Assembly: GCA_905198865.1 (NCBI GenBank)
Contig: CAJKEB010000038.1
Span: 1 to 16,711, forward strand
Direction: 5' to 3'
DNA: 16,711 bases
Source of the DNA: an uncultured Eubacteriales bacterium
GTDB lineage: Bacteria > Bacillota > Clostridia > Monoglobales > Monoglobaceae
Below are positions 1 through 6,564 of this stretch, piece after piece. Under the pieces are notes generated by a model that worked only from the letters and a program-made list of their open reading frames with translations, ran no database searches and was not told where the DNA came from. Positions within the stretch are counted from its first letter, which is position 1; each line of letters begins with the position of its first letter. The position numbers were made by a program, and so were the translations under genes.

Positions 1-60
1 TTTACCAATTTAGATTTTTAAACCTTTTCCTAAAAGGTTTGTGCTCGTCAAACTACAATT
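1..60 (+). repeat. Left copy of a terminal inverted repeat with stem-loop
   Basis: Bases 1-40 match the reverse complement of 16657-16696 at 39 of 40 positions (the mismatch is base 29), and weaker similarity continues to about base 60. Inside it, AAACCTTTT (20-28) and AAAAGGTTT (32-40) form a perfect 9-bp stem with a 3-base loop. There is no T-run after the stem on either strand, so it does not look like a classic intrinsic terminator. It starts at the very first base, so the element probably continues outside the window. It may be a dispersed intergenic repeat of the genome; its function is unknown. Confidence 0.8.
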
Positions 61-99
61 TATACCTCTGCTTCAATTAATACAGGCGTTTCAATGCTA

Positions 100-134
100 A
101 AATAAAAAGGAAGCGAAACGCTTCCCTTTTATTT
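100..134 (-). terminator. Intrinsic terminator closing the housekeeping gene block
   Basis: Read on the minus strand, GGAAGCG and CGCTTCC (119-125 and 109-115) pair perfectly around a three-base TTT loop, followed by TTTTTATTTT. The stem can extend through flanking A/T pairs to 100-134. The stop codon of the small membrane protein (129-131) lies inside the upstream arm, so it terminates right at the end of that gene. No further minus-strand gene follows in the window. Confidence 0.93.
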
Positions 135-629
135 AACCCTATACAGCTTTATTATGTAATACACAAAAGCAATAACAAGATATGCTATAACTCCGATTAT
201 CAGAACTCTGATATTCCAGTATGAGCTTATTGTCAGATTTGAATTCATTTTTGTCAATATGTTCTCGGCAAAGTATCTTATCTTGTTAAACAGCGCCAGC
301 CAGAGTGAACACAAAGCGCATACACCGAGAAATTCGGTATAGTGATAAGCGCGTGATTTGTTCTTTATTTTGCCGGTCTTGCCGAGTACAAAAACAACAA
401 TCGCAGCGGCAGCAAAAACTCCTGTCAAAATCCAAGCCATCGGCTGAGTGTAAACGAGAGTTGCACCGCTCCTGTACATATTTCTGAGAATCAAAAGCAC
501 AATAATCGCCAATATACCGAAGCTTAAGTTAATCATATACCAGTTGGTAAGCTTCTCGCGCATTTCTTCGCGCTCCTTGAGCCGTCTGTTCTTTTCGGCA
601 TTCTTCTCTTTCTTTGTCAAATTTGCCAT
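129..629 (-). CDS. Small four-pass membrane protein, function unknown
   Basis: A 166-residue protein that I do not recognise. Residues 1-28 are very rich in Lys, Arg and Glu and are probably a cytoplasmic helix or coiled coil. Four hydrophobic segments follow at about 30-48, 63-83, 97-115 and 138-160, and the protein ends in a basic tail. No catalytic motif is visible. The ATG start is preceded by AAAGGAG at a good distance. It is the last gene of the block, 35 bases after rsmE, and its stop codon lies inside the terminator stem, so it is probably co-transcribed with rsmE and the genes before it. An integral membrane protein is certain enough from the hydrophobic pattern; any role is unknown, and the link to its neighbours may be only positional. 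Confidence 0.85.
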   Translation of the reverse strand: MANLTKKEKNAEKNRRLKEREEMREKLTNWYMINLSFGILAIIVLLILRNMYRSGATLVYTQPMAWILTGVFAAAAIVVFVLGKTGKIKNKSRAYHYTEFLGVCALCSLWLALFNKIRYFAENILTKMNSNLTISSYWNIRVLIIGVIAYLVIAFVYYIIKLYRVK

Positions 630-664
630 TATACTACTCCTTTGTATCCAAATTTTATAATCAG

Positions 665-1426
665 TTAAATTTCATTTTTTTCATACATTATAATCGAAAG
701 CACTGTGCTTCCAGCAGTCTCCGTCCTGAGAATTCTCGGGCCGAGACCCGCGGCAAAGGTATTTTCGGCTTTTAGCCCGGTAAGCTCGTCCGCCTCCTCA
801 TTGGAAAATCCGCCCTCAGGACCGATAATCACAGCTATATTTTCGGCTTGCTCATTCTCTTTGAGTATCTGCTTCAGATTTCTCTTTCCGTCATGACCTA
901 ATTCCTCATAGAGCATAAGACACAAGTCAAAATCCGCCGACAACCTTATAACCTCCGAAAAGTCTACTGGCGCTGTAACCTGTGGGACAAGACCTCTGCC
1001 GCACTGTTTGGCGGCTTCTTTTGCGATCTTATTCAGCCGTTCAATTTTTTGAATACCTTTTTTATCATTCGGTATCTTTGCCACGCACCTTGACATGCGT
1101 ACAGGAACTATGCGATACACGCCGAGCTCAACTGCTTTCTGCACAATCACATCAAGCTTGCCCGACTTTGGTATACCTTGAAAAAGCGTAATTTTTGTAT
1201 GCGGCTCAAGCTTTGACTCCTCATCGCGGATTATTTTACAGCGGCTGTAATTCTTTGTTATATCAGTAAGCTCCGCTTCATACTCGAAACCGCTGCCGTC
1301 AAAGACCAGAATTCTGTCACCGCACTCCATACGCAAAACCTTGGAAATATGCGAAGCATCCTCATATATGACAAGTGTCTGATTTTCCTTATCCACGTTT
1401 TCGGGTTCGGTAAAAAATCTTCTCAT
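665..1426 (-). CDS. rsmE: 16S rRNA (uracil(1498)-N(3))-methyltransferase RsmE
   Basis: A 253-residue SPOUT-class methyltransferase, the usual length for RsmE, which methylates N3 of U1498 of 16S rRNA in the 30S subunit using S-adenosylmethionine. The N-terminal PUA-like RNA-binding part begins MRRFF and carries the HISKVLRM stretch (26-33). The C-terminal trefoil-knot domain shows EAAKQCGR (137-144), GPEGGF (202-207) and LGPRILRTETA (228-238), the characteristic knot and cofactor-binding motifs of the family. The ATG has GGAGG upstream at normal spacing. It follows ricT by 22 bases and precedes the small membrane protein by 35 bases, so it is within the same transcription unit. Nothing looks truncated. 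The assignment is secure. Confidence 0.97.
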   Translation of the reverse strand: MRRFFTEPENVDKENQTLVIYEDASHISKVLRMECGDRILVFDGSGFEYEAELTDITKNYSRCKIIRDEESKLEPHTKITLFQGIPKSGKLDVIVQKAVELGVYRIVPVRMSRCVAKIPNDKKGIQKIERLNKIAKEAAKQCGRGLVPQVTAPVDFSEVIRLSADFDLCLMLYEELGHDGKRNLKQILKENEQAENIAVIIGPEGGFSNEEADELTGLKAENTFAAGLGPRILRTETAGSTVLSIIMYEKNEI

Positions 1427-1448
1427 AACGCCTCCGTCAAATCATATA

Positions 1449-2633
1449 TTACTGCTGCTGTGTATAGCCTCCGCTGCGCTTCTTCTGACCGCTGTTATTC
1501 GGACGTTTGCGGCGGCGTTTTGCGCTGCCTTCGATTTTCTTAGGTTCGCCCTTAGGATTTTCTCCGCCCTTTTGCTGTTCGCCCGACGGGGTTTTCGGCG
1601 GACGGCGTTTGTTGCTGCCGTTCCTTCTGCGTCCGCGGCGCTCGCCTCCCGAATTCTTCGGTGAATTTTCATCTTCATTACCCGATTTACCCGGCTTATT
1701 GGACTGAGCGGGCTGTGTCTCACTGCCTGCGGCTTCATTATAATCATCAAGGATACCGGCGGCTCTCGCCATCGCCTCCTCTTCTTTCTTCACCCTCAGC
1801 TCATCAAGTGAGACAGTCGGCTCCTTGCCTACGATATTAAACTCGCCGACCTTATATACCTCGGTCTTGTGACCCTCCTCGCCGTCAAGCTTGACGCGTA
1901 TTTCCTGCTTTAATGTTGCAGTATCGACAACCGTACCTGTGCCGTCAACTGTTTCGACAGACGCGCCTCGTGCCGGCATGGTCTTAAGCGCTTCTTCATA
2001 CACCGCCTGTTCATATTGCAGGCAACACATGAGCCTGCCGCACACACCCGAAATCTTTGTCGGATTGAGCGAAAGTCCCTGTTCCTTTGCCATTTTAATC
2101 GATACAGGTCTGAAGTCGTCCAAAAACGTACTACAGCACAGCGGTCTGCCGCAAATACCTATACTGCCAAGCTGACGCGCTTCATCACGAACGCCTATCT
2201 GGCGCAGCTCAATACGGGTTCTGAAAACTCCCGCCAGAGACTTGACCAGCTCACGGAAGTCAACGCGTCCGTCTGCTGTAAAGTAAAACAAAATCTTGCT
2301 TCTGTCAAACGTGTACTCAACGTCTATCAGCTTCATGGCAAGACCGTGCTCTCTGATCAGGTCGGACGCTATCTTGAAAGCCTCTTTTTCCTTTATTTTA
2401 TTTTCTTCGGACGTTTTCATGTCCTCCTCCGCGGCAACTCTGATAATCGGTTTAAGCGGGGCTGTCACCTCGTCATCAGGAATTTCACGGTTTGGAATAG
2501 AAACACGGCCCATCTCAATACCGCGTGCCGTCTCAACGATTACCATTTTACCCAGAGCGATTTTTTCGCCCTTTGGGTCAAAATAATATATTTTGCCGGC
2601 ATTGCTAAATCGAACTCCTATAATTTCTACCAT
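1449..2633 (-). CDS. ricT: PSP1-domain protein RicT (YaaT) with long basic C-terminal tail
   Basis: A 394-residue member of the PSP1/YaaT family. In Bacillus subtilis RicT forms the Y-complex with RicA and RicF, which carries Fe-S clusters and works with RNase Y in mRNA processing and in sporulation and competence control. The conserved core is about residues 1-280. It includes the clustered cysteines ICGRPLCC (C161, C166, C167) and VCGRLMCC (C198, C203, C204) that are typical of the family and are candidates for cluster binding. From about residue 298 the protein is low in complexity, rich in Gly, Pro, Lys and Arg, and probably disordered; it is much longer than the tail of the Bacillus protein. 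An in-frame ATG lies 21 bases upstream, but GGGAGG at 2640-2645 sits inside that extension and selects the start used here. The gene overlaps the end of holB by 29 bases, so translation is probably coupled. Partner genes ricA and ricF are not in the window. Confidence 0.93.
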   Translation of the reverse strand: MVEIIGVRFSNAGKIYYFDPKGEKIALGKMVIVETARGIEMGRVSIPNREIPDDEVTAPLKPIIRVAAEEDMKTSEENKIKEKEAFKIASDLIREHGLAMKLIDVEYTFDRSKILFYFTADGRVDFRELVKSLAGVFRTRIELRQIGVRDEARQLGSIGICGRPLCCSTFLDDFRPVSIKMAKEQGLSLNPTKISGVCGRLMCCLQYEQAVYEEALKTMPARGASVETVDGTGTVVDTATLKQEIRVKLDGEEGHKTEVYKVGEFNIVGKEPTVSLDELRVKKEEEAMARAAGILDDYNEAAGSETQPAQSNKPGKSGNEDENSPKNSGGERRGRRRNGSNKRRPPKTPSGEQQKGGENPKGEPKKIEGSAKRRRKRPNNSGQKKRSGGYTQQQ

Positions 2634-3609
2634 GTATTTCCTCCCAATATTCACACGCCATACAAAACATAGCTATGCGAAAATTTGCGTTGCTTGCCAC
2701 TACTCTTTCATACTTAATTGTTATATCAAGAAACTGTACCGCCGCACGCTTTGTTGCAACGGCTGCAAGTTTTTTCATCTCATTTTTCTTGTCTGTGTTT
2801 ACGATTTCATCAGTAAGTCCGAGCTTCATATGAATAAAGTCGTTAAAAAAGCTCCTGAGTACAGAGAAAATAAAATCCATGCTGTCCTTATTCGACTTCA
2901 AGAATTTTGCAAAGTCAAATATTACCCGATTCTCGCCGGACGTCAGGTTCACCAAATGCGCTATTGTTCCATTGCGAATCTCATCTGATTCATGGCTTTC
3001 GAGCATTTTCAAGGCGTTTCCGATGCTTCCTGCGCTCATAACCGCCTTTGCTGCGGCTTCATCAGCACTCAAACCGCAGTTCTGAACGAGATAATCCGCC
3101 ACCTTTTTTTCAGACAGCGGCGAAAAGCGGATTTCAGTCGCTCTTGACAGTATTGTCGGCAGAAACTTGCTTGAATTCTCTGCCAGAAGTATAATCGTGC
3201 AGTACAGCGGCGGTTCTTCAAACACCTTAAGCAAACTGTTCTGTGCGGCTACGTTCATTGTGTCGGCGTGAGGTACGATATATACCTTTCTGTCCGAGCT
3301 GTACGGTCTGATATAAATATCCTTACGCATTTCCTTAATCGTATCAACAAGCAGAGCGTTTGACTTACTCGTAACGCCGCACCACTCGTTTGTAACAGTG
3401 ATTATATCAGGATGCTCTGAAAACCCGGTTCCCACTATACATCCGCCGAAAGCGCGCGCCATGGTGTACTTGCCGACGCCCTCCGCACCGGTAAATATAT
3501 AAGCGTGACCGATACGCCCTGTTTTAAGTGCGGCGCTTAAAACCGCTTTTACATTTTCATGACCGCAAACCTTGTCAAGTCCGGCTGCTTCAGCCACGGC
3601 AATCACCAC
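2605..3609 (-). CDS. holB: DNA polymerase III delta' subunit (HolB)
   Basis: An AAA+ clamp-loader protein of about 334 residues. Delta' is the non-ATPase wrench subunit that helps load the sliding clamp. Visible are GHENV (16-20), a P-loop remnant GAEGVGKYT (41-49) with Tyr where Ser/Thr normally follows the Lys, HPDI (66-69), and the AAQNSLLKVFEEPP segment (121-134) that is very typical of HolB/DnaX. Two family features are altered: the four-Cys zinc module before HPD is shortened to a single Cys (C57), and the SRC motif reads SRA (155-157). The start is uncertain. Tandem GTG codons open the frame at 3607-3609 and 3604-3606, with only a weak ribosome site, and GTG at 3595-3597 is an alternative; an upstream in-frame stop is at 3622-3624. 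It lies between the decarboxylase and ricT, as in Bacillus-type gene order. Confidence 0.93.
   Translation of the reverse strand: MVIAVAEAAGLDKVCGHENVKAVLSAALKTGRIGHAYIFTGAEGVGKYTMARAFGGCIVGTGFSEHPDIITVTNEWCGVTSKSNALLVDTIKEMRKDIYIRPYSSDRKVYIVPHADTMNVAAQNSLLKVFEEPPLYCTIILLAENSSKFLPTILSRATEIRFSPLSEKKVADYLVQNCGLSADEAAAKAVMSAGSIGNALKMLESHESDEIRNGTIAHLVNLTSGENRVIFDFAKFLKSNKDSMDFIFSVLRSFFNDFIHMKLGLTDEIVNTDKKNEMKKLAAVATKRAAVQFLDITIKYERVVASNANFRIAMFCMACEYWEEIHGRNYRSSI
2640..2645 (-). promoter_or_regulatory. Ribosome binding site deciding the ricT start
   Basis: GGGAGG on the minus strand, 6 bases before the ATG at 2631-2633. It lies inside the coding region of the longer reading that would start at 2654, so it argues for the internal ATG. 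The resulting N-terminus, MVEIIGVRF, matches the usual beginning of the YaaT family. Confidence 0.8.
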
Positions 3610-3661
3610 ACAATTCCAAAACTAAATACAAAATCTATCTTTATCTGAATCACACTGTGCT

Positions 3662-5041
3662 TTAGACCTGAACAGACACTTCTTCTATATTCGTAAAGCT
3701 CTTTATATACCTGACTGTTTCTTCATCAATCAGCTGACCCGGAACCACAATCGGACAGCAGGGCGGACAGCACACTAAAATTTCCGCAGCTGTTCTGCCG
3801 GCAGCCGCATCAATGCTGACAGTCTCGCTTTGACCGAAGTAAGCCTCGCGCATATCGGCAGTCAGCCGAATACGCGGCAGCGGTCTCGGCTCTAAAATTT
3901 CCTGCGGCTTGAAGCTGCCGGCAGAAATGTTGTTAACCGCACGTTCAATCAGACTTAAGTCCCTTTTGGTTGTCGAAGCCGTTATATAAAACAAGACGTT
4001 CTTCTCATCGGCCATCTCCGTATAAATTCCGTAATCCTTTTTCAGGAGCTCTGCCGCTCCGTATCCTGTTATTCCCAATTTAGAAAAATCTATAACCAAC
4101 TTTGTCAGGTCGTAATCCGACTCAAGCTCGCTTTTTACAAGGCATGAAACCTTATCAATAACACTGATACGGCTTTTTATCTCAATAACGCGCTCAATAA
4201 CAGCACTGAGCTGTTTTCTGAGCGGTCTGTTCATACGCCGTACTGCGTCGTCAATTCCCGACAGCAGCATATATGAAGGACTTGAGGTTTGTATCAGATT
4301 TATATTCCTGCGCAGGCGGTCAATATCTATTCTGCCGCCGGCTCCGACATGCAAAAGCGCAGTCTGACCCGGTGACGGCAGCGTCTTATGCGCGCTCTGC
4401 ACAACGATATCAGCGCCGCAGCTTAAAGCTGTTTCAGGCAGCCGATCGCTGAACGCAAAATGCGCTCCGTGCGCCTCGTCCACGATAAGCGGCAAACCGG
4501 CGGAATGAACCTTTTCTGCAATTCCTTTAACATCACTGCACACGCCGTAATAGCTCGGCGATGTAATCACAACCGCCGCAGCGCCGGGATTAGCGCGAAG
4601 CGCATCCATGACCGAGGCTGCGGAAAGCTCTGCGTATATTCCATGCCTTTTGTCAAACCTCGGCTCAATAAACACCGGCTCTGCACCGGCAAGGATTATT
4701 GCTGAAATAACCGCCTTATGACAGGTTCTGTCAACAATTATCTTGTCGCCCTTTCCTGCCAAAGTCAGTATCGCCGCTTCAAGACCTGAGGTTGAGCCGT
4801 TAACCATAAAGAACGTTCGCTCTGCGCCGAATATACCGGCTGCACGCTTTTCGCTCTTCAGGATTATTCCGCTTGGGTTCTGGAGATTATCCGTCTCGTC
4901 AAACTCGGTCACATCGACCGAAAAAGCGTGATGGCGGAATTTACGGCTTAACCCCTTTCCGCCGTTGTGTCCCGGCATATGCGCGCGGACTTTGTCCTTT
5001 TTTGTAAATTTAATCAGTTCATCAAGCAGCGTCTTTCTCAT
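3662..5041 (-). CDS. Orn/Lys/Arg decarboxylase-family PLP enzyme (YaaO/SpeA-like)
   Basis: A 459-residue fold-type I, PLP-dependent enzyme of the Orn/Lys/Arg decarboxylase family, close in layout to the Bacillus YaaO/SpeA group, which makes polyamines or their precursors from basic amino acids. The N-terminus has the family motif MPGHNGGKG (22-30). GSTSG (82-86) should hold the cofactor phosphate, H108 is placed to stack on the pyridine ring, DEAHGAH (188-194) contains the Asp that binds the ring nitrogen, and SAHKTLPS (216-223) contains the Schiff-base Lys, K219. The C-terminal domain ends with VPGQLI, but the usual YPPGIP-type stretch reads CCPPCCP (424-430), an unusual cysteine cluster. 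Substrate (Arg, Lys or Orn) cannot be told from sequence alone. It begins 18 bases after glyS and is followed 52 bases later by holB; tmk, often found between these two genes, is absent. Confidence 0.92.
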   Translation of the reverse strand: MRKTLLDELIKFTKKDKVRAHMPGHNGGKGLSRKFRHHAFSVDVTEFDETDNLQNPSGIILKSEKRAAGIFGAERTFFMVNGSTSGLEAAILTLAGKGDKIIVDRTCHKAVISAIILAGAEPVFIEPRFDKRHGIYAELSAASVMDALRANPGAAAVVITSPSYYGVCSDVKGIAEKVHSAGLPLIVDEAHGAHFAFSDRLPETALSCGADIVVQSAHKTLPSPGQTALLHVGAGGRIDIDRLRRNINLIQTSSPSYMLLSGIDDAVRRMNRPLRKQLSAVIERVIEIKSRISVIDKVSCLVKSELESDYDLTKLVIDFSKLGITGYGAAELLKKDYGIYTEMADEKNVLFYITASTTKRDLSLIERAVNNISAGSFKPQEILEPRPLPRIRLTADMREAYFGQSETVSIDAAAGRTAAEILVCCPPCCPIVVPGQLIDEETVRYIKSFTNIEEVSVQV

Positions 5042-5059
5042 AATTCTTTCGGTATAAAA

Positions 5060-6442
5060 TTAAAACTTAATTCTCTCTCTGATATACTCAACCAAATCGT
5101 CAATCTTAACGCGTTCCTGCTCCATTGAGTCACGGTGACGGACTGTAACGCTGTTATCCTCCTGAGAATCAAAGTCGTAGGTGATACAGAACGGTGTTCC
5201 GATTTCGTCCTGACGGCGGTATCTCTTACCGATAGAGCCTGCCTCGTCATACTCGCACATAAACTCGGATGCCAGAACCTCGTATACCTTTCTTGCCTCG
5301 TCGCCGAGCTTCTTTGAAAGCGGCAGAACGGCAGCCTTAATCGGAGCCAGCGCCGGGTGGAAGTGCATAACGACTCTTGTGTCGTTCTTTTCGGCGTTCA
5401 CAACCTCTTCATCATATGCGTCAACGAGGAACGCCAATGTAACGCGGTCTGCGCCGAGCGACGGCTCGATACAATACGGTATATACTTCTCGTTTGTCTC
5501 AGGGTCGGTATATTCCATCTTCTCACCGCTGAACTTGCTGTGCTGCTTTAAGTCAAAGTCTGTTCTGTCGGCAATACCCCAAAGCTCGCCCCAGCCAAAC
5601 GGGAACAAAAATTCAATATCGGTTGTTGCATTTGAATAATGTGAAAGCTCCTCGGGATCGTGATCGCGAAGTCTCATATTTTCTTTCTTAATTCCGAGCG
5701 AGAGCAGGAAGTTCTCGCAATAGTCCTTCCAGAACCTGAACCACTCCATATCGGTGCCGGGCTTGCAGAAGAACTCAAGCTCCATCTGCTCAAACTCTCT
5801 TATTCTGAATATAAAGTTACCCGGTGTGATTTCGTTTCTGAACGACTTACCTATCTGACCGATACCGAACGGCAGCTTCTTTCTTGCGGTTCTCTGCACG
5901 TTTTTGAAGTTTACAAAGATACCCTGCGCGGTTTCAGGTCTTAAGTAAATCTCGCTTGAGCTGTCCTCAGTTACGCCCTGGAAGGTCTTGAACATCAGAT
6001 TAAACTTTCTTATATCCGTAAAATTCTGCTTTCCGCATTCGGGGCAGACAATGTTATGTTCTTTGATAAAGCTGACCATTTTTTCGTCCGACCAACCGTC
6101 TGCTGTTTCGCCTGTTGCGTCCTCAATGAGCTTGTCGGCTCTGAAACGTGCCTTACATTCCTTACAATCCATAAGCGGGTCTGAAAATCCGCCGACATGA
6201 CCTGACGCTTCCCATGTTTTGGGGTTCATAAGTATAGCTGCGTCAAGCCCTACGTTGTACGGGCTTTCCTGGACAAACTTCTTCCACCATGCGCGCTTTA
6301 CGTTATTCTTAAACTCAACGCCGAGCGGACCGTAATCCCACGAGTTTGCCAAGCCGCCGTAAATCTCTGAGCCCGGATATACAAAGCCTCTTCCTTTACA
6401 AAGAGCGACGATTTTTTCCATTGTCTTTTCAGTATTCTGCAT
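5060..6442 (-). CDS. glyS: Glycyl-tRNA synthetase, single-chain (GlyQS-type)
   Basis: A 460-residue class II aminoacyl-tRNA synthetase that charges tRNA-Gly with glycine. It is the homodimeric type found in many Gram-positive bacteria, archaea and eukaryotes, not the alpha/beta tetramer. The N-terminal part has WDYGPLG (35-41). Two Cys pairs, C93/C96 and C133/C136, flank an insertion and could bind zinc. Class II motif 2 is visible as FRNEITP (201-207) with RIREFEQ (213-219), and motif 3 as GADRVTL (330-336). The C-terminal anticodon-binding domain occupies about 360-460 and has the GKRYRRQDEIGTPF stretch. The ATG is preceded by AAAGG. A near-consensus promoter lies about 90 bases upstream, and the roughly 80-base leader is too short for a T-box. 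The gene is complete and heads the housekeeping block. Confidence 0.97.
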   Translation of the reverse strand: MQNTEKTMEKIVALCKGRGFVYPGSEIYGGLANSWDYGPLGVEFKNNVKRAWWKKFVQESPYNVGLDAAILMNPKTWEASGHVGGFSDPLMDCKECKARFRADKLIEDATGETADGWSDEKMVSFIKEHNIVCPECGKQNFTDIRKFNLMFKTFQGVTEDSSSEIYLRPETAQGIFVNFKNVQRTARKKLPFGIGQIGKSFRNEITPGNFIFRIREFEQMELEFFCKPGTDMEWFRFWKDYCENFLLSLGIKKENMRLRDHDPEELSHYSNATTDIEFLFPFGWGELWGIADRTDFDLKQHSKFSGEKMEYTDPETNEKYIPYCIEPSLGADRVTLAFLVDAYDEEVVNAEKNDTRVVMHFHPALAPIKAAVLPLSKKLGDEARKVYEVLASEFMCEYDEAGSIGKRYRRQDEIGTPFCITYDFDSQEDNSVTVRHRDSMEQERVKIDDLVEYIRERIKF

Positions 6443-6491
6443 ACTATATCAACCTTTCGTTTAAATATTCTGCACGAGAAGCACGGCAAAG

Positions 6492-6508
6492 CCCGCAAAA
6501 TCCCGCAA
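6492..6508 (-). repeat. Two-copy direct repeat in the glyS leader
   Basis: The heptamer TTGCGGG on the minus strand occurs twice at a 10-base period (6502-6508 and 6492-6498), between the predicted transcription start near 6522 and the glyS ATG. A spacing of one helical turn is compatible with a protein-binding site on DNA, or it may be an RNA element, but no known motif is recognised and chance is possible. Confidence 0.35.
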
Positions 6509-6528
6509 TTTTCACATCATATTTTATA

Positions 6529-6557
6529 ATTATAATACATATACGGATATTTTTCAA
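6529..6557 (-). promoter_or_regulatory. Sigma-A-type promoter for glyS
   Basis: On the minus strand, TTGAAA (6552-6557) and a perfect TATAAT (6529-6534) are separated by exactly 17 bases. The predicted start of transcription is near 6522, giving a leader of about 80 bases before the glyS ATG at 6442. The promoter begins 7 bases after the stop codon of the upstream glycosyltransferase, and the whole 6443-6564 gap contains no obvious terminator. Confidence 0.88.
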
Positions 6558-6564
6558 GAGTTTT

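Noticed and set aside
20..40. Left-end stem-loop as an intrinsic terminator for a plus-strand gene outside the window
   Set aside because: The T-run lies before the stem and not after it on the plus strand, and on the minus strand the stem is followed by A-rich sequence.
1442..1750. 102-residue minus-strand frame inside the ricT tail
   Set aside because: It is an alternative frame through the low-complexity end of ricT and has no independent support.
2016..2672. 218-residue open frame on the plus strand opposite ricT
   Set aside because: It has no sensible protein signature or ribosome site and mirrors the codons of ricT on the other strand.
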